Positions 33,657-44,985 of a stretch of DNA of 64,000 nucleotides are shown here, one piece after another; within the stretch, counting starts at the first letter, position 1; every line of letters begins with the position of its first letter. Made by a program: the position numbers and the translations under genes. Origin of the DNA: Amanita rubescens (taxonomy: Eukaryota > Basidiomycota > Agaricomycetes > Agaricales > Amanitaceae); the NCBI GenBank assembly GCA_015039365.1, contig WION01000002.1:1-64000 (forward strand), read 5' to 3'. The notes below the pieces were generated by a model, which searched no databases, was not told where the DNA came from, and was given only the letters and a program-made list of their open reading frames with translations.

Positions 33657-33935
33657 CCATTAATACAGCTCTACTCACCTAGCGAGTAGCTACTAACCCA
33701 GAATTGAAGTGTATTGAGGCCCAAGGGAGAGAGGGGGTAAAGACGGTCGTAGTCTACTCGGTGCGTGATCGAGTGATCAGGGGTTGTGACAGGTGACCCA
33801 GTTGTGACAATGTGAGTGCCCGTTACCAAGGGTGATGTTGCCGACCGATGCGTAGTCCATGGGTCTAACCAGATATCGTGAGTATGCATATCATCCATTA
33901 ATACTGCTCTACTATACTCACCTAGCGGGTATGCT
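33605..33935 (-). repeat. Duplicated 5' leader of the F-box genes
   Basis: The block spanning the start region and leader (33605-33690) recurs at 33855-33935, and again at 35660-35730 in front of copy 2. Shared words are GAGTCTAACCAGATA-like, CATCCATTAATAC and CTCTACTCACCTAGCG. The pattern shows that the leader was duplicated once more than the gene body. Confidence 0.7.
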
Positions 33936-34249
33936 GCAAAAACTGTGACGTCGTGACGTGGCGCGGAACGCTCCGTCCAAAGGCTCTCATCAAGGCAACT
34001 GCCAACAGGTGTCGACGCACCAATAATTATTTATCGCGGTAAAAGTCCTGTACTCTCACACCTTTACGGCATATTGTAAGAGCCTCTAGGCTTCAAGTCT
34101 GAGAATAGTAAGTTTTGTGCTGAACAAGCGTCGAAGATCGCGACGAGTAGTCACGTCATTCTACTACATAGTACAAAATATCACGAAAACATTCCGAGGG
34201 TCACGGTAACAGTACGAGCAGAATTCCGCTGTTCATCTCGTGGCATTAT

Positions 34250-35720
34250 GCTCGAGCCATTCCCATTTTTTCTCTCAAACGAGCGCGACCCTGGAACCCA
34301 GTGCCTCCAGAGCAGCCAGTCTTTCCTGATAGCGTTTATTAGTACCGTATGACCAGCCATGAAATATGGCCGATTCTATCCCCGTAAACATTTCTCGCCA
34401 GTTGGACGCTTGTGTGACCATCGATTTCACGTTCCTTTGTCGAGTCTCTATCATATCAAGATATTCTCCTACGTTGTCGAAGCAACCGTCAATATTCAGT
34501 GACGTAAGGCAACGTCCTAACCGCCCGCTCGCAATACCTTCCCGAGCTTCGGTATCCAATATAGGTTGGCACAGGCCCTCTAATGTACGGATCATAGGCG
34601 CGTCTGCCAGAATCTGTGCAATGCGGAAGGGGAATCGCGCGCCCCCAAACGAAATTTGATGCAATTGACGTAAATTGTAGCTGCCGTTTTATAACATCAT
34701 ATGGATCCGAGTCAGAAGACTTCCAGTCATTCTCGGAATAGATTTCGAGGGTGGTGATATTGGGAACTGCAATTAGAGGGATGACGATATCGGGTTGCAC
34801 ATCTAGTACCAAGCTGAGGCAACGCAGATTGGGCATACAAACCCCAACCGGTGGTCCACTTCCAGCTTTGGCTATGGTCAAATAGCACCGTTCGAGATAT
34901 TGAAGCGTCCCAGATTGGCGTAAGACATCGAGCCAGGTTGAAAGGGACACTAGGTTAGAGCGACACTCGAAAGACCGCAACTGGTGCCCCGACAAACACA
35001 ACTCCTTCAACTTCGGCTCACCCTCTTCCGAAGTGATAGCAGAATGCAAAATACAGACGTGTCGTATATTGTCCATGAATGGAGGTACCTTCATGTCCTC
35101 ATCCGCCAGCAGCATGCCGGTTACCTTAATCGCATACTCTTCCACACTCGAGGACGGTAAATCCACCAATTTATGGTACGGCACATTAATGGTGAGCTTT
35201 TGATTCGAAATGGAATAACAAAATCTTGAAAGACTTTATGGATGTCGGGATACGGACCGTCAAAATGGAGCGATACGGTCAATGGATAGTCACCAGCTCT
35301 GTCAACCCACATCCGGTACCGGTGTAGGCGACGCGCGTACATATCAGATTTTCTGAATTGAACACTGCTCCATAGCTCATCATCTATGGCTCGATCTCTG
35401 CTCCATATAATACCATCTATGACGTTAACATTGCTCCATAGCGCACCAGTGTTTAGTGCGACCTGGCGCCACCTCGAACACACTTGCAAGATGATAAGTT
35501 GATCCGGAACTCCGAATCGGCCATAGATCGAGATCCAGAGTGGGGAGTACGAATAGCGTAGAACAAAGATGTGGCTGAGCAATTCGTTTGGCAAGTTTCT
35601 GAAGGGATCATCGATACTACCGCTCCTGTTAACAGGTGCCAACTTTGATAACTGTAAGGATTCCATGAGTCTAATCGGTGCGTGAGTATACACATCGTCC
35701 ATCGATACTGCTCTACTCAC
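34250..35720 (-). pseudogene. F-box protein copy 2, frameshifted
   Basis: This is a paralogue of copy 1 with the same order of motifs (DPFRNLPNELLSHIFVL, QVCSRWRQVALNTGALWSN, CMPNLRCLSLVLDVQPDIV). The frame breaks in the T-run at 35198-35201 (four T where copy 1 has five), and again at about 34681, where an extra C sits in GTAGCTGCCG against GTAGTGCCG in copy 1. An insertion near 35350-35420 adds about 20 codons. It is probably not functional. Confidence 0.85.
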
Positions 35721-37328
35721 CTAGCGAGGGACAGTCGAATGATTGGACGGGCCTAATCCGTGGAGCGGGCGCTAGAAAGGCAAGGAAGGAGGCAGGCGCG
35801 CTTTTGAGGTCTAGTAGGAGGAAAGGAGAGCAAGCCGGCCCGGTTAAGTAAACTTTCCGGCCGTGCTCTCCTATCCTCGCCCGAGTTAAAAGTCGAGGAT
35901 CAAGAAGCACGAGGGTAGGCCTTCTATTCTCGGGGAAGCGCTGTCGTGTGCTTACTGACGAAAGTGCAGCGAAAGAGGAGTAACATGCCAAGACGAATGC
36001 CTCGCGTTCCAAACAAATCATACTTCAGGTGATACTCATCTCCTCAGGAGGTCGAGGTGGGGACCGGAGCCATGCAAGCGAGCAACACGAGAGGGTAACC
36101 ACCAGATAGTGTGTGTATGTGGGCATTTCATTTTTCTCCTGCCTCGTCAGTGTCGTCACTGATCGCAAGACAGGAAGGTGAAATTGGTCTCGCCATTGGT
36201 AAACTCAGGACTCACACCGCAAAGGTCTTCCCATCAAAACGGTCGAACGCTCCCCCTGTCATCGGTGGCCATCTACAGTCTGGTACTGCAAGAGCGCTCT
36301 TTTGTTCGTCTTCCGATGCTCCTCTTCGTTCTCCATCGATATGGTTGAAAATATCACCTACACTGACTCAGAAACGGGACGGCAATATGGTCAGGTCGTT
36401 GTGCGGACCTAGGGAGGCTTCATCTTGGGGAACGTCAGCCCATGAGCGTTGCGCGCGTTACAACATCTGTTGCCGACCTCGAGAAAGAAACTAGGTGGTG
36501 TCTGGCCAGTGAATATGGTCTCGGGATCATTCACAAGCACTACCCTACCACAGCCCAGACTCCCCACGCCGACCAGCGTAGACCAGTCTTAGCCTGTTCA
36601 TTCATCGTCGAGTCTTTCAATGTCCGTTCTCTGCTTCAACTGCACTGGTACTAGTGCCATCAGCTTTCGCAATGCGACATCCATTTTGACCTGGCATAAA
36701 TAGCATTCCCGCATATAATCCTACAATCGATACCTTTATAGTATCATCATCGCTCGCCTTTCGTACCTGAACCAGCATTAAATGACTCGAGCACGAGCGT
36801 GCAATTGCAAGACATAATAGCGCGTACACGCGACACTGATTATATTTTCTTCTTCTACCCAAAATAACCAGTAATTTGTAATCTACAACGAAAGACGAAA
36901 GATAAAGAGCATAGATAACTAGATGGTTTCAAATCAAATGCAATGCAATAAGTTTAGAATATACGATGTGGCGTGTAATGGAGGCGCGCTATGCTCCTTT
37001 TTTATTATGTATATTGTGATTATAACTTGGTGTTGCTACGTGTTCGGTTTTTAGGGTTGAAAGCGTCCATATCTAAGGAAGCGGGATGGCAGGTTTCGCG
37101 CTGGCCGAGTGTGATGGATGCGCGTACAGTCGTCATCTTCTATCTTGTTTGATGCAGCGTACACGCGTGCGTGCGTCGTCATTCTTTTTTGCAAGCATTG
37201 TCGATTCAAAGGATCGAGGAATGATCTACCATGATCCCGCTTATACGGTTATACACCGCCTCGGGGTATTTTCTACAAATGACAAACGATTCGTCAGCAC
37301 ACCGCAATACCACATTTTCGTCAACGTC
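35721..37328. other. Long region without a recognised gene
   Basis: A plus-strand frame at 36111-36494 (127 codons) is the longest open stretch; a second, 36442-36654, overlaps it in another frame. The pieces MVENITYTDSETGRQYG and VTTSVADLEKETRW look protein-like, so a decayed gene is possible, but no family is recognised. The rest is AT-rich and featureless. Confidence 0.35.
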
Positions 37329-40300
37329 TTACCTAGCTTTCAACCGCTCCAACAGATTCGTTGCCCGCTCTCTCTTGCCTGCACCTAGTTCCGCCCGGAC
37401 CATCGCCTCCCAAGTCGACGGTTCCCGATAAACAGTCACCCCAACGTCACTCGGGCTTGCCAGTCTCAGCAACAGCGGAATCATGCGGAGCGTGGTTCCC
37501 AGGAGCCGCCACACCCTCAGGGGGATCAGCCAAATTCTCAAAGACCGCCCTCGCTTGCTCCAAATTGCCAACATTCGCATAACCCCTGATCAAAAAGTTG
37601 GCGATATACGCCGTCATCTTCACGCCCTGCTCTTGCATCCTGGTAACGTATTGAGGTATCAAATCTGTCCGTTTGTGCGCTACAAGCGTGTTGATCATGG
37701 CTTCGTAGGCGACGGCGTCGGGAAGTTCAGCACGGGGATGAGATGCGATCGAGTCAAAGATGGAGATGGCTTTGGGGAGGTCTTTGGAGACGCAACCGTA
37801 TGCGTGGATCAGGGATGCAAAGTGCCCGCCTTGGACGGGAATTTTGGTGTCTTGTTCGAGGGCTGAGAAGACATTCTCCATTGCTTGGATGTCGACCGGT
37901 TCCAGAGCACCATACGCGTCCATAAGGAGCTAAACCAGCGCATTAGCACCTCTGACCAGAGTCTGAAATGGGAAAATCACATCACCTTGTACGTATACGA
38001 CGTAGGAGCTATCTTCGCCCGCTTCATCTTGTTGTAATAGACCAACGCCCTCTCCCTATTCGGCTTCGTCGTCGTGTACAACTGCATCATAGTATTGTAC
38101 GGCGGAACTCTGGGCCTAAAAGTTCTTCGTACTCTCCATCTCCGCAAACAGATTTTCCGCGCTCTGCACGTCGCCTACACGAGCACAAGCACCAATAACG
38201 GCTCCGTACGTGATAGACGAGGGCCTTATTCCTTGCGAGGTCATCTCCTTGAACAACTTCAACGCGTAATCCGCTTTTCGTGCTTTGGAAAGCTTGGAAA
38301 TGATGGTATTGTAGAGATACAAATTGGGCGCGACTTTGAGTTCCATCGCTTCCTCAAAGAGCGCCATGGCGTTGGAGGTGTCGTCTGTCGTGTCCTTGAC
38401 GGTGTGGATAAGGATACCGTATGCGTCTGCCGAGGGTGCACCGCCATTTTCCAGAATCCGCTTACGGTAAGCGTGTGCGGTCTCCACTTTATGCGCATGA
38501 GCAAGCCCAATGATCATGCTGTTTTCAATATCGAACCACCCAGCCCGAGCAACTCGCAGGTCCCACGAAAAACTTTTAATCGCATCGTGCGCGGTGGTGT
38601 ATGCCTTCGTCATCAAATCCAAATTGCAAGACCGGCCGAGACTTTCGATGAGGAGTCCAATCGTTGCAAAGTACGGTATCCGGCCGGTAGAAATGCCGTC
38701 CATCAGGAGAGCGTATGCCGCGGCGGATGCTTTGGCTAAATTTGTTGAACTGTTACGGTAAATTAGATTTTTGATAGAAGCGCTGAGGTCCCGGTCATGG
38801 ACGGGCTGTTCAGCAGCGTCCTCCCGAGACGATGGGATAGGAAACGCGCCATCGCTTGCCGATTCGGGAGTCAAGGTCGGGGAGGAAGCATGTGTCAATT
38901 GCTCTTCGGGAATCAAAGTGTACACCGACATGGGAGATTTTGGATCTACACCCCTCAATTCTTCCAGCATGCGATTGTATTCGGGCCCAAGCCGACTTAA
39001 GATAGCGTTGAGGTCGTCCATTCCAGACTGGAAGAAGGCGACTCTGAGGATCCGGTTCACTAATTCTTCGTCCAACTGTGTCAGCTTGAAACCACTCGCT
39101 TCCATATCTTCCACGAGCGAAACGATGCCGGGGGACGCGTCATCCGGAATAGTCACGTAAACCCCTCTGTACCCGCCCATAGTGGCAGCCTGTAGTTGAA
39201 CAGCCGCGTTGAACAGCATTACCCACTCTTTCAATCTGATAACTTTGGGTAGAACCCCACCCGATCGGCTCAAGCCGTACGAGTGAAGGATGGCCGGGAT
39301 CTGCTGTTCTGGAGTCCCTTGTGTGCAACCAATCTTAACCGCATACCGCCAAAGCTTTATCACCAAATCGAATGGAACATTGCCCTTGGAAGATCGATAC
39401 AGCAGATCGCTGAACTTGAGGAAGTGCACCCTAGTTATGTGGCCTGCGTTGTCGGGTGCTTCGGGCCCTTCCTCCCGGAATGTTTTTGCTTTGAACAGAG
39501 TCATGGCGCGAACAGCCAGTTCGTACAGGCCGTGACGGATACATTGATTTTCCAGTTCATTAAACATAAGCATATATTTGGTCCTCGTCATCTTCGGTGG
39601 TATCACCTTGTCCAGGAGGAAGGTGAGCGCCTGCTCTGCCTGGGCAACGTCAAGGGTCGGAATCCGCTTCATGTTGGCCGCAAAAACGACAGTATAGTGC
39701 GAGGGATCCAGCGTAATGTCGTCGTTCGACAACATCCGTTTGAAAGCGTTATTGAGCTCGTCCACCATGCCGTGTTTAGCCAATGCCTCGAGCATAGTAT
39801 TCCATGCGATCTGGTCTGGACGAACCGCCGTCTCGCTTTCAAGTAGCGGGTTGATATCGGGCGCTTTTGATTGTTCCAAAAGCTTGTTGAACCATACCAA
39901 CGCTGTCTCGATATCTCCCGAGCTGAAAAACCCGTTCAAAATGGAGGTGTACGTCATAGAAGAAGGATATACGACGTCGTGATCGTCTGCCGATTTGCTG
40001 AGCATCTCTTCGACGAGGCCGACGGCTTTCTCAGGCATCCCCACCTGGAAATAGCCTTCGATCATCTGGTTCCAAACTATGAGAACGTTGCGTCGGTGGC
40101 CGGGGTTATCCCTGCATAGAGAGCGGAACTCGACGAACACCTGTTCCGCATCCTGGATATTTCCCGCGTTTGCATATGCTTGAATGGTATATTTGTACGC
40201 GGACGAAGGGGGCTGGACATTGGGTAAGTTGTTGAGGAGAGAAAAGAGGCGTGTGGCTTGAGTGGTCTCGCCGCGGATGGCGCACATACGAAGGAGGGAA

Positions 40301-41605
40301 ATATACGTGTTGGCGGAGAGTTTGGAGCCATCACTATTGGACAAGACGGTTTCCAACAGACCCATTGCACTGGAAAAGTTTTCCTCTTGATTCAGGGCAG
40401 CTATTTTCCGTTTGTCGGCCGATACGTCACTCAGATCGAATTCACCGGTCAAGGTAGCCTGTCGGTTCAGACGAGCTTGGATACCCCGGATGAACATTTG
40501 CGCTTCGGAATCCCGATTTGCAAGTCCACGTATGAGGGAGTCGTAGGTCTGTACCGTAGGTGTGATTTGGCACCGGAGGAGGTCGTGGTATGTCCTCAGC
40601 ATCAACGTGAGAGGCTCCCCGGCAGTACGTGTCTGGAGGATGGCTTCTAAAGCCATGTTGAACTCTCGGATCGTCGACTTCCGAGTAGTCTGGCGGAACC
40701 GACGAACAACGTCTCCTACAATGGCTGGGTCATTGGAATCACGAGCAGCTTTGAGAGCGGCGTAGGCTGAGGACTCCTCTCGGTAGAATGGTGGTGGAAG
40801 GTCATCGGCATTTTGTTCAGGTAAGTGCTGTGGAGGTTGTTCGCTGGAAGGATCTGCGTCGGATAAGTCTATCTTGGAAGCCAATGGGGAAGGAGGAACA
40901 GGTATTGATGCAGGGTCGACAGAGGACTCGTCAGAGACGGCGTATGTCGAGTTGAGGCGGATGGAAGTGCTATCTGAGGTTTGGGATGAAGTCGAGTTCC
41001 TGCGTGTGATAAGACGACGAGAATGCTGTATAGATTTCCGTGTAACTGTTCTAGGAGTCTTGGCTGTGTCATGCGCGTGAGCAAATGCATGCCGTGACCG
41101 TGCATGTATCTGTACTGTTTTCAGGACTCCAAGGGTTTCTACGCGACTCATTGAGAGACTTGAGCTTCGTATGCGGTGTCCTTTTGACGCCCGAAGGGAG
41201 ACGCGACGTGGGGGGACGGCTTGCTCCTCCTGGTTATCGTCGTTCTGCACAAAAGTACCATCCTGAGACGTAACAGCATTTGCCTGGGTGACTGCGCGGA
41301 CAGGACCCTGTATACAGCTATGGGTCAATTGGGGGGCATAAAAAAAGCCAACGAATGACTCACGGTAAATCCGGCGTAGAAACGGCTCCCAGTATTTTGC
41401 TTTTGGCCACCAGGGCCAGGACCATGGCTGTTTCCCCTGCTTGAGCTACCGTTTCCATTCCAAGGACCGGTACCAGCAGCTGTGGATGTACCTGAGGAAG
41501 TTTGAAGTTGAAAAACATTCCTGAGGGTGGAAGTTTGGTTATGTACTGCAGCATGCAGCACGGGAAGTTGTGTGAAGAATATGCGTTCGCGACCTTTGGA
41601 ATCAT
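37329..41605 (-). CDS. Large pentatricopeptide-repeat (PPR) protein with frame breaks
   Basis: The main frame (41328-38116) is 1070 codons. The N-terminus is Arg/Ser-rich and suits a mitochondrial protein. Degenerate 35-residue helical repeats follow, such as NTMLEALAKHGMVDELNNAF and ITYGAVIGACARVGDVQSAE. An upstream exon (to about 41605) joins through the intron 41319-41375 region and supplies HNQTSTLRNVFQLQ. The stop at 38116 comes from a run of four A (38118-38121) where three would continue as RPRVPPYNTMMQLY. After the intron at about 37930-37985 the protein resumes (LLMDAYGALEPVDI), then slips again near 37470 before VYREPSTWEAMVRAEL. The first codons also seem shifted. PPR proteins bind organelle RNA. 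It is probably a real gene; indels are more likely than loss. Confidence 0.8.
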
Positions 41606-41780
41606 GGTCGCAGACGCAGAGCAATTTGGCTGCTAAGATAAGCGTTTGAGTTGTGACAGCCGAGCGAGTACGTGTCTTGCCGTCAATTTTCTATTCGGGT
41701 GTTTTCGGATCGTGTTATTAGTATTCCAAATGGAGATGTGGATTTTATCCGACTTGTAGCAAAATTACATATGGTGGCAC

Positions 41781-43965
41781 CTATGTAGAGGGCGGTTCAT
41801 CGATAACGACATCTAAATTTCCCTGATAACCTTCGCCATCCATATTTCTCCCAGATCCAGAGGAATTGACATCTTCCGGGGATGTGTGCTGAGATGAGCC
41901 GGGTATACCAGCACCTTGTGTGGCTGCATAATCTAGTTAAACATAAACCATTCTCGAGAAGGCGACTCACCACGATGCCTAGATAGTCCACCTAATTCCC
42001 TTTCCTCACCCAGTGTGGGATTCCTGTCGTAAACACGAGAAAGAGGACGGCGCCCTGCCACCGTGCCGTTTACGCCGGCAGAGTTGGGCACAAATGCGGC
42101 ATCTGAGGCTTCAAGTGCATGATCGATACGGTGTTCCCATGTAACCTCATTAGCTTTTAGTGCTCTATGTAACTGTGACTGCAGATCATCCTTGGGCCCA
42201 TCACGATGGCGCGTCACGGCGCGAAGAAATTCACACCCAGATGGCGACGAGCACATTGCTGAAGACTTGGAAATGACGCTGGCATAGATCAATGCCGTGA
42301 GGGAGAGGTAGTAGGACCCCTTGCCTTCGTTCAGGTAAGTAGTGATCACGGTCAGGAGGTAGGCATGCCTGGCCTGCATTTCCTTGGATAGTGAACATTT
42401 GGTGAGGATATCGGCGGATAGGACCAGAAACCAATAAGTGTAAGGTGACGTATGCGTCGTCTTGTTGATGCATTGACTGTCGGGATGGAAATGTACGGCG
42501 AAGCTGAAGAAACGGGTGAGGGTACCGATGAGCACCCCATGGGCGTCAGGAGAGAGTTCGTCTTGGTACATTAGCGTTATGACAAGACCCGATGCTAGGG
42601 AAGGACGTACCAGGTTTGGAGATGAGATGAAGTGGTTGGTGGTTTGGAACTGAATCGAAGGTGCGGGGCCGTTCGAACAGCCAACGTGTAGTGAGGACAT
42701 ATGCCTCGACGAGGGCAGAGGTCTGAGAAGGTCGGCCCTTGCAGGTAGCAATTTGCACGAGAGCCACCGCGCTGAGCTCTTCTCGGGTTGCCGAGTTCTC
42801 GCGTGAGAACAGTGCAGAAGGAACAAATTCAGAAGGTGGAAGGAAGGGAATGAGGTCCGCGAGATCCCCTGTAGCGAAGAGGTCCAAGTGAATGGGGAGA
42901 ACCTCTCCAAGGCACTTTGCCAATGCTGTCCTTTCCTTCTCGCCTTCCGCAGACCTACTTTCCTTCACTGAAACAAGGGCTTTAATGGCATCGTATGCGA
43001 ATACCATCTCAAGGTCCTCTGGTATAGATTCCAAATGACTCAGCGGTTTATTCTTGACAGCAAAGTCCTCCTTGCGCCGTTGAAGCCAGATTCGGCTCCT
43101 TGAACTCCAGTCTCTCTGGTGAAGGAAGAGAAGCGACTGTGGGGATCGGTATGGGGATGGAAAACGGTCTGGATTGTCGCTCGGCCGTGCCCTAGGGGAC
43201 GATTGTAGTGTAGGATGAAGAGTTGTGGTAAGGAGGAACAGAAATGTAAACCCAATGGCGATGGCGACAGGAGTTGCGACGGGCCAGCTGAGTTCGAAAA
43301 GGAACACGACAAGGCCAACAAGAAAGAAGGTGAGGCCCAGAATGAGAATAACCGGAAGAGAAGTAAATATGAGAGGGATATACGACTTCTGGAGGCCGAG
43401 AGAGTGCATGTGGCTGAAGCCGAGGGATTCGGATCCATCGCTCAGAGTGCTCATGTGAGTTCGTATCCATTGGAGAGAGACGATCCCTATGAGCGCAACC
43501 GTGAGACTGAGCACCAGGCTGAGGAACCAGAAGATATTCACGCAGACACTGATGGTGTGGTCGATTCTAGGTTCACTCCCTGTGCCAACCAAGGTTTGGC
43601 CCGCAGACTGGGCGGCAATCTGCCTCAAGAGCTGAACGCTTTCCTGAGCGGGATCCGGTCGGAGAGCCTTCTGTGATTCGATTAGAAAAGCAGTCACGAT
43701 GGCAGAGAATAAACCGGACTGGTATGAATGCGGTGTCAGTAAACGACCGACTGGCTCGAAAGGTGACTCACGAAGATCAAAATGTTCTGGACTTCATCCT
43801 TCCAGCTGTCGCACTGCTCCTTATCTTTCCGCATCCACAGTTCTCGTACTGTGGTCCAGTGTTGACCATCCTTTATGGGCTCAGTCTAGGTACCCCACAA
43901 GTTAGCGTCAAGGGTAGATATGCAAATAATCCAAGAATAATCACTGGTGCGTTTTGTTCAGCCAT
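41781..43965 (-). CDS. DUF6535-type membrane protein
   Basis: Five exons (43965-43945, 43885-43772, 43718-42611, 42561-41971, 41923-41781) join in phase into 658 residues. After a short N-terminus come SGLFSAIVTAFLIESQKAL (first membrane segment and junction) and a second at FWFLSLVLSLTVALIGIV. A tight pair follows: PLIFTSLPVILILGLTFF, then VATPVAIAIGFTFLFLL. This arrangement is that of the basidiomycete DUF6535 family, whose function is unknown. The long C-terminal half is soluble and helical. No defect is seen. Confidence 0.85.
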
Positions 43966-44239
43966 ACGCAAGGGATGGAGATCGTGTTGATGAGGTTGAG
44001 GATGGGTAAGGAAGATCCAAAGAGTACATCACGAAAACAATGAGGCTCTAGACTATTTTTGACCGTCCGACACTTTAAGCTTTACAAGGGAACCTGTCGT
44101 GACCATCACATGTGACGGTATGTTTATTCCACCCCTTGCTTCTTTGATCGTCCTGCTGCCAGGTTCTAACAAATCGTCGACATCAGGGGTCGTGAACTAG
44201 AAAGGCTTGCCAGACTCATTGCTCGGCGTGAAGGAGCTG
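43966..44239. other. Short intergenic region
   Basis: Divergent flank between the DUF6535 gene and the RmlD-like remnant; nothing further is recognised. Confidence 0.35.
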
Positions 44240-44681
44240 ATGTTCATGCTCCATGTTCATTAGCTGAATGCCGCCGTCCCAGGACATCTGGCCTCGTTGT
44301 CCGCAAAGCTTGGCTTTACGCTGGTGTATATATCCACAGGCGAGTACTACGTATCTTAACGCAGACTCGGACAGACTACGTCTTTGATGGAACATCACCG
44401 CCTTATTCGCCATCACTCCAACGAACCCCTTGCAGCTCTACGGCCAAACGAAGCGCGACGGAGAGCTTGCCATCCAGGGCGTAGAAGGGGCAAAATCAGT
44501 CAGCCTTTCCCACAAGCACATCATCCCGCAAGCTGACCCTCCTATGGACCCCGCAGCGACGAAGCGGCCGAGGAACTGCCAACTAGATACGCGCGAAACT
44601 GAGGGACTAGTCGGCGGCGGTCTTGATCTTTCTCTTTTCGAAGAATGGTGGACTGAGCACCTTCAGACAAAGAAAGTGTAA
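44240..44681 (+). pseudogene. Internally deleted RmlD/MAT2B-like NAD(P)-binding protein
   Basis: Two separate parts of the family are joined. The first has LASLSAKLGFTLVYIST-DYVFDGTSPPY and then LQLYGQTKRDGELAI, typical of dTDP-4-dehydrorhamnose reductase-like proteins related to the beta subunit of methionine adenosyltransferase, including the YxxxK motif (YGQTK). The second has RPRNCQLDT and FEEWWTEHLQ, the family's C-terminus. The N-terminal nucleotide-binding strand and the middle of the domain are missing. A short 35-base GC-AG gap (44340-44374) separates IST from DYVF, and the frame slips near 44400-44435. It is not functional as read. Confidence 0.75.
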
Positions 44682-44985
44682 AACGTGCCTTGTAACATCA
44701 GGCATGATACTTCTTTTGACGAAAAGAATGCCGTGAATAAGATAACACACCCATCATGATCGAGGTCAAGCTAGGACGATATCAAGACAGGCTGGAGATA
44801 TTTCATGGATAGTTACAGAATAAATCAGTGAAAGAGGCGGACGAAATGATATATATCAGGTCACGTTCGGATATAGCGCATAAATATTCATTTCAGAGGA
44901 ACTTCTATACACACTACGTGATATGATGGGTTCGACAAAAAGACTCGTGCAACACCGGTGTCGCCATTCTCTAGTCCTCGCCTTC

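Noticed and set aside
38074..40800. Many plus-strand open frames of 80-220 codons
   Set aside because: They lie antisense to the PPR coding sequence and share its codon structure; they are shadows.
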